64,000 nucleotides of DNA from Adiantum capillus-veneris (GCA_014529385.2 CM043955.1:153729640-153793639); one strand, 5' to 3'; numbered from the stretch's first letter, positions 10,234-21,670 are shown. The notes: a model not told the origin generated them from the letters alone. Made by a program: numbers and translations.

Positions 10234-11925
10234 CTATGCTTCATCAAAAGACAGAGGCTCCTCAACATCATGTAACCTAGACACATCCAAAGCATAACAA
10301 TCTGATGCATAAGATGCATGGCGAGAACCTGAATGAGTACGACTAGACAAAGGTGCATCCAATTTACTGTCACTCAAAGTGTGCACCACCAAGTTTGCCA
10401 TACCTCTAGCCTGCTCATTTTCAGCCCTTTCCTCATCAAGTACATCATGTACATCTGCATGAGTAATAGGCTGATCTGTAACATTTTTAGAAACCTCCAT
10501 AGGCTGTACATTTGCCTAATTGGAACTTACATTCGTATTTCCACCACTAGAAAGAGGCAACAAAGTGTCATAACTGTCCTGTGAGCTTACATTACTGTCT
10601 ATAGCACATGACAACAAGGGCTGAACAATATCTTTTATAAACATTACATCCCGTGAAACCAGAATACGTTTTGTTTGCGAATGATAGAACCTGTAACCTT
10701 TGCTTTCAGCACTATAACCAACAAAAATACATTTGATAGCCTTATCATCCATTTTTCAGCACCGTGTTTGTGGCACCAAAGCATATGCCAAATAGCCAAA
10801 AACACACATGTGCTCAATAGAAGACTTTCTATCATGCCATGCTTCATATGGAGTAATAGACTGCAAAGCTTTTGTAGGACACCTGTTTAGTACATAAGTG
10901 GCACACATGATGGCCTCAAGCCAAAAAGAATGCGATAAAGATTGCCTTTTGACCAGACATCGTGCCATTTTCGTAAGTGATCTATTTTTCCTCTTAGCAA
11001 CACCATTTTGTTGAGGTGTGTAAGGCACTATACATTGGTGTTTTATCCCACGACTAGTCAGAAATGCATTGAATTCATGAGACATATACTCCCCCCTCGA
11101 TCAGAACGGAGGGTGCCCATAGTACATTTTCAGCCATAGCCAGAAATTGAAGCACATAAAAACTTTGGACTTCACTTTAAGCGGAAATACCCTTGCATGC
11201 CTGGAGTAATCATCAACGAAAGTCACGAAGTAAAGGTAATTTCCCAAGGACGAAGTTTGCATGGGCCCACAAACATCACTATGCACAAGCTGCAACCTGC
11301 ATGTGGCCCCCGAACTGAACCATCCTTTGGAAACTTAGATCGCTGCGTCTTACCCAAAATACAACCTTTACAAACATGCTTGACAGGTGCTTCAAGAGGC
11401 GGCAAAGAAGCAACCATATCAAATTTCTGCGAACGCAGCAAACTGGCAAAATTCAGATGACCAAAACGTGCATGACAAAGTTTTTCATATGAAATAGCCC
11501 TTGAATCTGCAACATCATTTGCAAAATTTTGTTCATACTTGCCATACAAATTGAGTTTATACAGCCCCACATCACAAAAGCCTAGATGCAACAATTTTAT
11601 CACCAAAACTGAGATCATGAACTATACATCTGTCATCCTCAAATTTGACTACAAGTCCAAGTCTAGCAAGTGCAGATACACACAAGAGATTCTTCTTGAT
11701 CCTAGGTACATAAAGTGCATCAACAAGTGTGAAGGAACTGCCATTTGCAGCAGTAAGCACAATCTTTCCAACTCCCTGAATCGGATAAGAGACATTGTTG
11801 GCACTAGTGACTGAATTTCCATGAGGTACAGACTGGAGAGAGGTGAACAATTCACGATGTGAGGTTATGTGCTTTGTAGCACCACTGTTGAAATACCACA
11901 CATGTGAATCTGCAGCAACTGACAA
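10234..11925 (-). pseudogene. Copia 2 protease and integrase, broken
   Basis: The protease motif reads WYFNSGATKH (near 11,890), so the catalytic Asp of DSG is Asn here. Copia 1 keeps Asp. Next come GAG-pre-integrase with its HHCC elements (HARFGHLN, CKGC) and the integrase core: HSDVCGPM, TFVDDYSRH, and further on TPQQNGVAKRKNR, where the usual Glu of NGVAERKNR is Lys. Then come the C-terminal GYSAESKGYRFYH block and an acidic linker to RT. Stops and shifts separate the pieces. Two lost catalytic residues plus frame damage make this copy dead for processing and integration. Confidence 0.85.
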
Positions 11926-12008
11926 GCATGCATCATGGACAACAGGATTGTAAGTGCACTCTGCGCTAAAAGCCCATTCTACATCAATATCAACATTACA
12001 ATCTCCTT

Positions 12009-12984
12009 TTAGAGAAGACTTAACAATGGCTGTATTTGTAGTGGAACCTGCATTTGTAGTGGAACCACTCTCTTTCTTGTTAGCCCCTCTTTTGATTTCA
12101 ACTTAGGACACTGATTGATCAAGTGATCATTAGCTTTACAATAATGGCAACGCATCTTCTGTTTTCCCTTATCACTAGAATTTCCAGACAAATTGCTGCC
12201 AGCAAAAGCATTAGGAACAGAAGTTTTGCCACTCGCAACAAAACCATAAGAAGTGGCTACATTGCTGTTACCACCCTTTCTTTGAGAAGCAATAAAAGCC
12301 TGTTCAACTGCACGCTGTCTAGTCCTTTTTTTTTGGAAAGTGACTCTTGCAACAGCAATGTGCATAATGCATCAAACTTGACAACTTCTGGATTTCCTTG
12401 GGTCATAAGTCTCCAAGTACTAGCAAAAGTCTGGTAAGAATCTGGTAAGGCATCTGCACAAGGGAACTGTCTGAAATGACTTCACCTGCAGAAATAAGTT
12501 GCTCATTGATATCCTTGACACCAGCAAGAAAAGTGTCCATATCATCTTCCTCATGCATAATCTTCGACTCCAACTCTTTACGTAGAAAAGCAATTTTAGC
12601 CTCATTGCGGCTTGCATAAAGACCTGCTCGAATATCCCAAGCCTGTTTTGCAGATTTTGCTGAACGGATGTGAGGAACAATGGTGCGCTTCATAGTCAAT
12701 GCAACCAATGCATGAGCTTACGCATCCTTTACATCCCAACGAGCTTGTTCTACCGTAGGCAAAACAACTCTAATAGCAGCAATCCTTGCAGCAAGACCTG
12801 CAACATCCTCAACATCGCCTACATCCTCAGAACTAGGATGTACATCAATGCCCTGCACAATATTCCAGACGCCCTTTGACACAAGAACGTGTTGCATCAT
12901 ATAAGCCCACATAGGGTAATTGTCCCTATCCGACTTGTCCTCAGCAGCAAATATCTTGAAGATATCTGTGTTGCTGTCGACCAT
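12009..12984 (-). pseudogene. Copia 2 gag
   Basis: The ATG at 12,984-12,982 gives MVDSNTDIFKIFAAED then NYPMWAYMMQHVLVSKG, a copia capsid. A TAA interrupts after KDA (about 12,718), and the same frame continues with AHALVALTMKRTIVPHI. Near 12,450 a 10-base deletion relative to copia 1 throws the frame. Further on a CCHC knuckle is intact (CHYCKANDHLINQC, CX2CX4HX4C). Gag packages the RNA into virus-like particles; this copy cannot encode it whole. Confidence 0.85.
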
Positions 12985-13271
12985 GGTAAATGCTGCACTT
13001 GATGTGAAAATTGCCTAAAAATAGGAGAAATGGAATGAGAACAACAAGTGCTATATAGCACAAACCGTAGAAGACTGTAAGGCACCTGTTATGCAAAAAT
13101 CGGCACTCAGAAAAATTATGCACAAAATGACAAAATTGACTGTGCAAACCTACGTGTAGTGGACCTACGAACGCTTGCCAAAACCTCATTGTAATCGGAG
13201 AAAGTGAGCAGGCGTGTGCTGGAGCAGCTGGTGACTAAGCCCGAGAGGATGTAACCTGCTCTGATACTAAT

Positions 13272-13495
13272 TGTTTGAATTAGGTTTGCAGAGAAACGCA
13301 CACAGCTTGGAGAAGATGAAGGAAGCTCAAGGCACACAATAGAGAGTATACTTAGTGTGCAACGAAAAGATAGATAGCCCTAGAGTGATGGGCGTATATA
13401 CAATGCTCGGGGGAAAAAACCTCCTAAAGAGGGAGAAAATGCCCATGCGGTCCTAGTGTGTTCACACACATCACTACCACATGTATATGGTAACA
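13272..13495 (-). repeat. Copia 2 5' LTR (224 bp)
   Basis: Matches 8434-8660. The PBS lies just inside (about 13,258-13,269; minus strand TAGTATCAGAGC, one mismatch from the initiator tRNA-Met PBS). Confidence 0.9.
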
Positions 13496-14052
13496 TCGTT
13501 TTCTTCTTCTTCTCCTTGATTTCTACCTTACCTCCATATCTTCTTTCATCTCTTGCAGCTGCTTTCACCACATCAGTAAAATCTTGTGCATTTGCTAATG
13601 GGAATCTCCCTGCTACTGCACTTCTGAAATCCTTTTTGATTCCCTTACAAAAATAATCTCCTTATTGCTCCATAGAAGGTTTTTGTGATGCTTCCAACCT
13701 ATTATTTAAGTTTCTGAACTTCTGTGCATAATCTTCAACTAACAAATCTTCTGGTTCAATTTCCTCATTTTCTTCAAAATATCTTTAGGTGTTTTATCCT
13801 CCCTGAACCTTAATAAAAATCTCTACCTCAAATCATTATAATCGGCAAAAGCTGCCATGCCATACTCCAAGAGCCAATCCATGGCCTTACCCTGCAATGT
13901 TGCTGCAAAAGCTCTTTTTTCACTACATCCGGATGTAGCACCTCATCACTTGCAAACCGCCTTGTTTGCAAATGACCAACATGGCTATCAGAATCTTGAG
14001 ACTTCTTCCCACTAAACTTTGCCGCTCCCAATTTGGGATTTGGTGCAGCCAT
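13496..14052 (-). pseudogene. Gypsy gag, 5' half, split by copia 2
   Basis: The likely start is the ATG near 14,052 (MAAPNPKLGAAKFSGKKSQD). The frame then decays. A later block reads DYAQKFRNLNNRLEASQ, a stop, DYFCKGIKKDFRSAVAG and RRYGGKVEIKEKKKK, with the look of the C-terminal half of a Retrotrans_gag domain. The 3' half is at 7290-8433. It is unlike the family A and B gags in this window, so it is a separate gypsy family. Confidence 0.7.
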
Positions 14053-14139
14053 TGTAGGTATTGGAAGTGTTTTGAGTATTCGTACCGAGAGTGGATTAAA
14101 AGCTAAAGTACCTGTTTCTGCTGGTGATGGCCAATTTTT

Positions 14140-14252
14140 GAAACCGCGGCCGCAAGAACCAACCCCAATCGGGAAGGAGCACAATACAAGAAACGATAAA
14201 TAAAAAATGTTTTTAGCATGCACCACCACCCCTTCCATGCTTGCAGGCGGTG
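14140..14252 (+). repeat. 113-bp dispersed repeat, copy 1
   Basis: Starts GAAACCGCGGCCGCAAGAAC and ends TTGCAGGCGGTG. It is near-identical and in the same orientation at 26,539-26,652, where it lies inside what looks like the start of a 3' LTR. Here it sits beside a minus-strand gag with no PPT, so it is probably a fragment. Confidence 0.8.
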
Positions 14253-14327
14253 GGTCGCCCCTCAATGCCACAATCCTCCATTATCACCAGAGGATAGCCC
14301 CTCTTTCTCCTTCTCGGCTCGACCAAC

Positions 14328-14331
<4 letters not shown>

Positions 14332-14396
<65 letters not shown>
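14332..14396. repeat. (CT)n microsatellite
   Basis: About 65 bases of uninterrupted CT. The Ser-Leu repeat reading frames over it are artefacts of the repeat. Confidence 0.98.
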
Positions 14397-14399
<3 letters not shown>

Positions 14400-14421
14400 G
14401 TCACCAAGCCCAATTGGGCGG

Positions 14422-14670
14422 CCCGGGGGGTTCACTATGTGTAAAATTACCATATCACGTGCGTTCAAGACATGTTTGTAAAACTCCTTATCTGTGAATT
14501 TTGTTAAGAATATGATATATACCCTTTTCTTTTAAAATCTGTAATTTTTTTTCAAATTTGAAAAAATAATGCCCTTATGTATACATATTTCTGTAAGTTT
14601 CGAGAACTTTAAATACCCTTCTGTTGAACTCACGTGATAGGTTACATTTTTACTAGGTGACCTCCCTGGG
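14422..14670 (-). mobile_element. MITE copy 2 (249 bp), 8-bp TSD TTGGGCG(G/C)
   Basis: The left end is CCCGGGGGGTTCAC and the right end, inverted, is CCCAGGGAGGTCAC. The flanks TTGGGCGG (14,414-14,421) and TTGGGCGC (14,671-14,678) agree at 7 of 8 bases. The whole is the reverse complement of the 6668-6897 element with internal indels. No ORF is present. Confidence 0.9.
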
Positions 14671-14678
14671 TTGGGCGC

Positions 14679-15010
14679 ATAAAACAAAGTTTCTCTCTCT
14701 CAAGGCCCGCCATGCATGGAAGACAGCCTCTCTCTCTCTCTCTCTCGCATTATTCTCACACCCACACACACTCTCACATTTTCCTCTTGCTCTCACCCCT
14801 CTCGTCCATATTCTCTCGTCCTCACCAAGCCCCCTCTCTTCCCCTCTTGTTTGTCAACCAAGGTGGGCAGGCTCCCTCTCTCATTCACTCACCACTCCCT
14901 CTCTCTCTCCCCCTCACCCCTCGCTCTCCCATCACTCATTCTATCTCTCTCCCTCCCTCTTTCTAACTCTCTCTCGTTCTCTATCCGTGGCAGCCCATGC
15001 AGGTGCGGCA

Positions 15011-15105
<95 letters not shown>

Positions 15106-15774
15106 ACCTACACACGGCACACACACACACACACACTCATCTCAATCCCCTCAACATATTGCCATCCCCCCCCCTGCTCACTCACGTCCTCTCTCACCCT
15201 CTTTCTGTGTAGTCGAACAAGCCAAGCATGTAAAATATATATATATATATATTAAATATACTTATCCCTCTTTCCCTCATTCCCACGCACCCTCTTGCCG
15301 ACACACACACACACTCACACCCACACACAACCCCGAGCCATACGCACACACACTCATGGCAATTTTAGAAAAACACACACAATTCCGTACACGCTCACAT
15401 GCACATACATACTCGAGCACGCATATGCGCACACACACATAAACACATAGCACACGCATGCTATACACACCCACAAAAGTGTTTTTAAAAAAAAAAGGGA
15501 TTTGACATCGGCGCTCAACACAACACCAAAGAAGAAGGACGGCAAAGTCACCCAGTGGAAACCTAAAATCAAGAAGTGACGCCAAAGGCATGCCCCGGTC
15601 AACCCCAAAATTGGCGAACGCACTACATCGACACACCAGCTAGGCCCACCATTCACCGGCATCTCGTCCATGATGGATCTCCGCAGTAATATCCGTAGGT
15701 TATTATTACTTTCCCATTTTAAGCGATAATCTTGTATAAAAAACCCATTGTAAATTGCCACCTCTCTCTAGGTG
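14679..15774. other. Microsatellite-rich field, no gene
   Basis: Holds scattered CT runs, a long (CT)n at 15,015-15,101, (CA)n at about 15,117-15,136 and 15,300-15,330, a short (AT)n near 15,236-15,252, and many CACA clusters to 15,470. The long Ser/Leu/His-rich frames here are repeat translations. The unique sequence at 15,480-15,760 shows nothing recognisable. Confidence 0.85.
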
Positions 15775-16215
15775 CATTAGGCAAAATTTGGACTCACAAA
15801 GGGGCCCTTTAAGGAGTTTGACTTTACCTCTCTCTACCAAAACGGGCGCATGGATAAATTTTTGCAAACAAACTCGGTTTGACAGTTAGAATGTCCTCTT
15901 CAAGCTCTATCTAATAATATATAGCACGCCATGAGATTCCTCATATTTTAGAAGATTCTTTTTTTGATTCACCTATGATGTGACAACTCTGTCGAAATCT
16001 AAGTGAATAAAAGAAAGAATCTTCTAAAATACGAGGAATCTCATGACGTGCTATATATCAGTAGTAGATAGAGCTTGAAGAGGACATTCTACTGTCAAAC
16101 CTCCGCCAACTTTGGAGTTTGTTTGCAAAAATTTATCCATGCGCCCGTTTTGGTAGAGAGAGGTAAAGTCAAACTCCTTAAAGGGACCCTTTGTGAGTCC
16201 AAATTTTGCCTAATG
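15775..16215. repeat. 441-bp foldback: two ~200-bp inverted arms, 30-base loop
   Basis: The left arm, 15,775 to about 15,972, starts CATTAGGCAAAATTTGGAC. The right arm, about 16,003-16,215, ends with its reverse complement. Arms match over nearly their whole length with small indels, and the loop is 15,973-16,002. No ORF spans it. It could be a foldback or MITE-type element, or the template of a long hairpin RNA. No clear target duplication is seen. Confidence 0.9.
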
Positions 16216-16273
16216 ATGGTCACAAAGGCCCGCCTAGGAGATATCATTTTAACAATTCTCCTAAGACAAAGCA

Positions 16274-17007
16274 AGGGTCAACCATTTGGGAGAAAACTCC
16301 TTGCTTTGTCTCCCCTGGTTAGGGCCTTAACCTAATCAGATTATCCTAAACGTAATGCAGCATGCACCTATAAAAGGGCACTAAGAGGTCACTATCATGG
16401 GGGGGGGGGGGGGATTTGGGCAGGAGCATTTAGGAGGGGACTTGCAACACTTGCACCAAGAGAGAGGGGATTTTAAGGCAGCATTTTGGGAAGTTAGCAC
16501 TACGAGAAGGAAGCCATGTCCGCACTCTGACTCCAAGGGTTGCCACACATACACAAGAGCAGAATCTCCATGCTTATGGAATCACCTCAAGAGAACGCAC
16601 TATTAGGCTCACTATCTCTCTCTCTATCTCTCTATCTCTCTCTATGACCATGGTTGCCATCTCACCGAAGATAAATTTTCTGTAAATATTGCATTGAATC
16701 AGTTTTCCCTCACATCCCGAGGGTTTTTCATCACCTATGTCTCTCTCTCTTTGTGCCTAGTGTTTGGCTATTTTAAATCACCGTTGTCCGCATCCTAGCT
16801 GCTCAAACCTAGGTGGTGCCCCCTGTTCATTTCATCGTGGCCAGCTCGGCGTGCATCGGCTCCTAGCATTTGAGGCCGTCGGGATTGTGCCATGCTTTGC
16901 ACTTGTCATTTTGGTGCCCCCTGTTCATTTCACCGTGGCCAGCTTGGTGTGCATCGGCTCCTAATGTTTGAGGCCGTCGGGGTCCGTGTCCTGCATTGCG
17001 CTCGTCA
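16274..17007 (+). repeat. Family C LTR, copy 1 (left edge uncertain)
   Basis: Homologous to 32,323-33,131. It holds a core promoter TATAAAAG (16,369-16,376), a 15-base G run (16,399-16,413), CT/CTAT repeats, and two tandem units of about 105 bp near 16,815-17,007. It ends CTCGTCA, followed two bases later by a PBS-like TGGTGTCCCCATTGAGGA. The left boundary is where homology with the second copy fades, so the true start may be upstream. Confidence 0.7.
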
Positions 17008-17009
17008 TT

Positions 17010-17030
17010 TGGTGTCCCCATTGAGGAGGG
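17010..17030 (+). promoter_or_regulatory. Family C primer binding site
   Basis: TGGTGTCCCCATTGAGGA, two bases after the LTR end. It resembles the PBS of the neighbouring TR-GAG-like element (TGGTGCCCCCACTGAGGA at 21,671-21,690). The primer tRNA was not identified. Confidence 0.55.
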
Positions 17031-17072
17031 CTTCTTGGAAACCTCCAGTTTACAATTTTGAAAACAACGTTG

Positions 17073-18339
17073 TGAGCGGGATGGAAACACACAGAACGCC
17101 TCTATAATGACCCGACACACAATATTGGGATGATACACACACACACATTGTGGGGCACCACTCGGCTTACACAACACACCTGGCCGAGAGAGGGAACACA
17201 CCTATGGAATGGGAGGAGAGAGACTATCCACTTGTCCACTCCACAGAGAGACACACACACACACACCCAAAAAACTCAGCTCAAAAGAGGAGAACTTCTG
17301 ATATTTAGATACAAATGAGCTTGGGACAACACCAATGGGGCAAATAGCTCACACAATATGGGTAAAATATGCCAGATACAATCACAAACTGGAGTAGAAG
17401 CTTCGCTCATAGGAGAAACTTACATAGCCAAAACAACAAAAACCCAGTGAGGAATTTGGAAAAATGGACAGCGCCATCGTCTTTGGAATAGCCCAAAACC
17501 CCAGTCTACAATGTCCAAGTGCTCAAATCCGACCTCGGATGAGCAGTTTACGACCAAAACAGGCTCCAAAATGAGCAAAAACACAGTTGCGACCGTTCCT
17601 CCTCTTCTCTCCACGTTTTTTCTGGTCTTCTCTTTGGTTTTTCAGTTCCCACACTTAGCTTTATTCCTTGGGCAGCCTTGGCCTTTCAGATGACCTCAAT
17701 CAGACCCCGAACAGGCCAAAAACTGACCTCGCAGTGCATAGTTGTTACCTTTTTGCATCATCCGCACACCTGGCACTCAGCCTTTTCCAATAATGCATCC
17801 TGCCACCACGTGAAGTGGCCCAAAATATGGTCTTCATGATGACCTTTTTGCATAATTATCACAAGAAAACATCCACGTTGTGTTCGTACTCATCCACGTG
17901 CAAATAGTGACCCCGTTCGGTCTCCTAACGCCACTAGATTCCATCTGGCGCACCTGCTTACCGCATGTCGTCGGCCTGCGGATAGCTTCCTTGAGAAGTT
18001 TTACGCACTACCAACTCCTCATTATTATAGAAAAAACACACTGGTACTGGTGATAGTGAAAATCGATGCACTATGTACATGCTGTCCTACCTGTACACAT
18101 GTGGGCCCCGCCTCCACGTAACCACCTAGCTCTGGAAAATGGGCAATCCTTTATTCGATGCACCATGCATGTGTATGTACATATGCGCAATCCCTTGCAC
18201 TATGTACATGCTGTCCTACCTGTACACATGTGGGCCCCACATAACCACCTGGCTCTGGAAAATGGGCAATCCTTTATTCGATGCACCATGCATGTGTATG
18301 TACATATGCACAATCCCTTGCTCCAAAAAACTCCTGACA
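17073..18339 (-). repeat. 3' LTR of the TR-GAG-like element, with internal tandem duplication
   Basis: Collinear with 21,697-23,069. It carries a 129-bp direct duplication (18,070-18,198 and 18,199 to about 18,327) that is single-copy in the other LTR, and lacks the MITE present there. It preserves the empty MITE target CTTGGGCA at 17,667-17,674. Confidence 0.9.
18070..18327. repeat. Tandem duplication, 2 x 129 bp
   Basis: The units start ACTATGTACATGCTGTCC and differ by a few substitutions and a small indel near the GGGCCCC block. The partner LTR (about 22,928-23,055) has one copy, so the duplication arose after insertion or in the template. Confidence 0.9.
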
Positions 18340-18396
18340 TAATTTGCCCATCCCCTAGCCTGCTAGAGTATTCATGCTCAGCAGGCAGCAACAACA

Positions 18397-19374
18397 CTAG
18401 TAGATGCTCATTCCACCTGGATCCCACACAAAAACACTTTGCCTTCCCTGCATCAAAAGCTTAATCAAGGTTCCACCTGGTTCCCAAGGAAAACCCGTAG
18501 AGATGCCATATATCAACTTTGCATCAAGAAAACCATCAATTACTTTGGCATAGATCTGCATGTGCAAATATATCTTCTTCTCCATAGCTGAGAGGTCTCC
18601 ACTGATCATTTGTGTCATCAATTCCTGCTTCCTTGACAATTCAACCTTGGTTTGCATCAGCCCTTCAATCACTTCATAAGACCCTTCACTTTCATCTTCA
18701 ACCTCATTTGCAAATGCGACTACACTAGACTCCTGGATTCCTTTGTCCATCAAAAGAAATGCAACATCAGCATCCTCATCACTGCTTGTAGTATTATCAC
18801 TATCCTCGTCAGACACTGTGGAATAGTCTTCATCACTAGACTCATCTTAATCCTCATAAAGATCCTCCAATTGTTTCCTTGTGTCCATATTATATAGCTT
18901 CTTGGCACCTATCTTTCCATAGAGGCTAATCGTACCACGTCTCCAATCTTGAACAGCTCCCACTGCACGTAACCATGGTTTGCCCAGTATAATAGGATAT
19001 GCTCCCAACCCCGTTGGCATCACATGAAAATCAACCACTGCCTTTGCATCATACGCCTCCACTTCTAAGCTCTTTACAACACCCAAGAATTTTACTTTTT
19101 GATGGTTTGCCAATCTAATCCGTAAGGCTCACACCCCAGTTATTGTAAGACCCATCTTCTCAACGCATGAGTGTGTTATGACACATATTTGGGCTGCACC
19201 ATCCACATAACCTTGTCCCAGATTTTTTCTTTTGTGCCACACATCTACTATTGAACAAATGTCTGGTAGCTAATCCATCGCCAACACCTTCACTGAACCT
19301 CTCTCTGGCTCTTTCTCCATTGGGTTAACCATCCTCTTCCACTGTCGCTTTAGCTTAGGCACCATCTCTATAAG
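18397..19374 (-). pseudogene. Protease and acidic tail of the TR-GAG-like element
   Basis: It is in the same frame as gag, broken by stops near 19,375, 19,272, 19,129 and 18,847. The retropepsin-like domain has YVDGAAQICVI (near 19,195; DGA in place of D-S/T-G), ANHQKVKFLGVV, and YPIILGKPWLRAVGAVQDW (the second-lobe I-L-G-x-P-W motif). After it come a Ser/Asp/Glu-rich stretch and a helical tail ending GGMSIY at 18,397. It would process Gag. The altered active site and stops mean it no longer works. Confidence 0.75.
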
Positions 19375-20643
19375 CTACCCAAAAGTAACATCAGCTTTCC
19401 TGCTCGTCAGATCCTCCTTCAAGTCATAGCTTAATTGTCCATCCCCTAGTGGAAAATCTGAAACATGGATCTTTCCCTTATTCTTACTAGGACCTAGGGT
19501 AGTTCTTCCTTCCTTTTCCTCTGCGGTCCTCTTCGCAATAGGCATCACTAATGTATCCTCTAGCTTTGATACCTTCTCCAAGGTGACTACACTTATCACT
19601 TTTGTCTTTCCCTTTTCCTCTTGGGTTAACCCACTGGTTCCTTCCTCTCCCTTAATTTTGATGCCATAATCATTGGACCTAGTTAGCACCTGTCTTGGCA
19701 ATGGATACATGTCTCCCCCCATCCTTGGTGGCTTATCACATTGCGGGCTGATGTGTCCCAACTCTCCACAATTATAACATGTGGGAGTCTGCCTCCAGAA
19801 CCTACCATTACTTTGTCCAGCACCATTCCTAGGTCTTTCTTCACCTCCTGGCTGATTTGCAAACCTCCCTCGACCTCGATTATTTCCCACTTGACCTAGC
19901 ATGTTTAGGTTGAGATTCTTCATCAAATCTACCACTTACCTCATGTCTTGCCTTAGCCCATCATCTTGCACTGTTGTAGTGACCATTGTTGGCATAACCT
20001 GAGGAGTAACATAAACCACTGGTTCATGATGAACCCCTGGCATACGACCTTGTGAAGAATCCATAGGCTGAAATTCAGACCTCATGGGCAAAGACTCCAC
20101 CCCTAGCTGGCTCATTTTCCTCAACTTCCACTCTTTGTTCCTTGCCACCTCTAGTGCATCTTCATATGTCCTAGGCTTCTTTAGCTCCACTCTCCAACGT
20201 ATATTCTCCCAAAGACCAGCCAAGAACTTGTCCTTCTTCATCATGTCAGGCGGGGGTACCTGTGGTGCTAAGGCCTTGCACATTCGCTCCCATGCCAATG
20301 AGAACTTACATATGTACACATCTACTGGCTTACCTTCCTTTTGCACCAAACCTTGTACTTCTTGCCACACTTTGTCAAGATCTTCTGTCTTCACAAACTC
20401 CACTTCCAATCCATGCCTTAGATTGTCCCAACTCAATCTCACAGGTGGATCAGCCAGACGCAACTCCTCTTCAAATGCTTTGGACCAGACTCGTGCATGA
20501 CTCTTCAAAAAAATTTGGAGAAGACGTAACATCTGTGCCGGGTCATGAATCTCGTTGCTAATGCAGGCAACCTCCATCTTTTCCAAAAAGTCTTCCACAT
20601 CTTCATCACTTCTTCCATGGAACTCCGAATAAGAGAAAGCCAT
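19375..20643 (-). pseudogene. gag of the TR-GAG-like element, one internal stop
   Basis: The start chosen is the ATG at 20,643-20,641 (MAFSYSEFHGRSDEDVEDFL), where homology to capsid begins; the frame is open further upstream to 20,718. The capsid (Retrotrans_gag) block includes EELRLADPPVRLSWDNL and YICKFSLAWERMC. A single TAA (19,938-19,936) follows DDGLRQDMR, and the same frame resumes with VVDLMKNLNLNML. A CCHC knuckle (CYNCGELGHISPQC, CX2CX4HX4C) lies near 19,770. Gag would package element RNA; the enzymes must come from another element. Confidence 0.85.
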
Positions 20644-20718
20644 GGCTACCCAAGTTACGATGCTTTGAGAACCCCTTCGAACACATGTGCAAGAACCCAA
20701 AACTTTTGACTGACTCAA

Positions 20719-21670
20719 TTCCTAGAAACTTCAATGGAGCTTGTCTTTAGATAAGGACAAACACATGCACATCAAATGAGTTATCATAGTTAATCACATC
20801 GGAATTACAACGGACAAAGGGCATTCCAGTATCTCTCTTAATCGTCTTGGACCAAACATAAAGACTATGTGCTGTTGAAAAAAATTCTTCCTGGACACAT
20901 GAACATTTATCTGGATTCTTTAAGTTAAATGAAAAGGAGTGAATTGAGGGCCATTTTGATCATCCATTAAAGCCAACCATGCAGCTCCCAAGAAAGCACA
21001 CCTGTCTTATCTTTTGACTTTGCCAAAATTTCAGCACAGAACATCATAAATGGCTCAAAAGACCAAAAAACCAGCCATCATAACTTGGAAAAATTTTGAC
21101 AGAGTTTCCCCAGAAGTAGAGCAGTGAGAACCCAAAATATAGACTGTATATGTATGCATAAACTGCCAACAATAGAACCCGAGCATCAAGTAGGAATCAC
21201 TAGTACATAGCCTATGGTGAGGTCACGAAAAGGGTGCTCCAGCTACCTGTATCACCGAAAGGATCTCCACGTTTGAGAATCCCCCAGCTCAATAAAACCT
21301 CACGCTATCGACCCTCACACAAAGGCTTATGCAAATCTCGTATAGTCAAGTCTCAGAAATGACTATCTTCTAGAGCAAGTCTCAAAAATGGCAAGGACTG
21401 CCAAATAAAACCAAATATGGCTCCACAAAGGCATACAATGGCAGTTTCCACAAGTAACATACAATGCGCTCAAGCAGGCGCTAAATGATGCATACCCACA
21501 ACAACTGCACGTGACTCCCACTTGCCAGTATATCATTGTACTCCAGCTACCTGTACCTGTGTGAATCACCTGTACCTGTAACTGTCCCTGTAACCTGTAA
21601 CCTGTAATCTGCAACCCGTAATCCCGAATCTCGAAGCTTGAAGCTTGAAGCAGAAGGTACTCGAAGAAAA
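20719..21670 (-). other. Leader of the TR-GAG-like element
   Basis: There is no gene. A run of short imperfect repeats of CCTGTAAC/CCTGTACCTG type lies at about 21,540-21,620, next to the repeats CGAAGCTTGAAGCTTGAAGC (about 21,629-21,650). Confidence 0.6.

Larger units (their letters stand above)
8434..13495 (-). mobile_element. Full-length Ty1/copia element 2 (5.06 kb)
   Basis: LTRs are at 8434-8660 and 13,272-13,495. There is a PBS next to the 5' LTR and a PPT (CCAGGGGGGATT on the minus strand, about 8661-8673) next to the 3' LTR. The gag, protease, integrase, RT and RNase H order is typical copia. The flanking pentamers are TCTTT and TCGTT, an imperfect target duplication. It is inserted in a gypsy gag of the same orientation. 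Internal frames are broken, so it is not autonomous as it stands. Confidence 0.93.

Noticed and set aside
15015-15101. Possible CRISPR-like or satellite array
   Set aside because: Plain (CT)n without spacers; the genome is plant-type.
15775-16215. miRNA precursor
   Set aside because: Arms of about 200 bp with near-complete pairing are far longer than plant miRNA stems; a foldback or MITE-like element is more likely.
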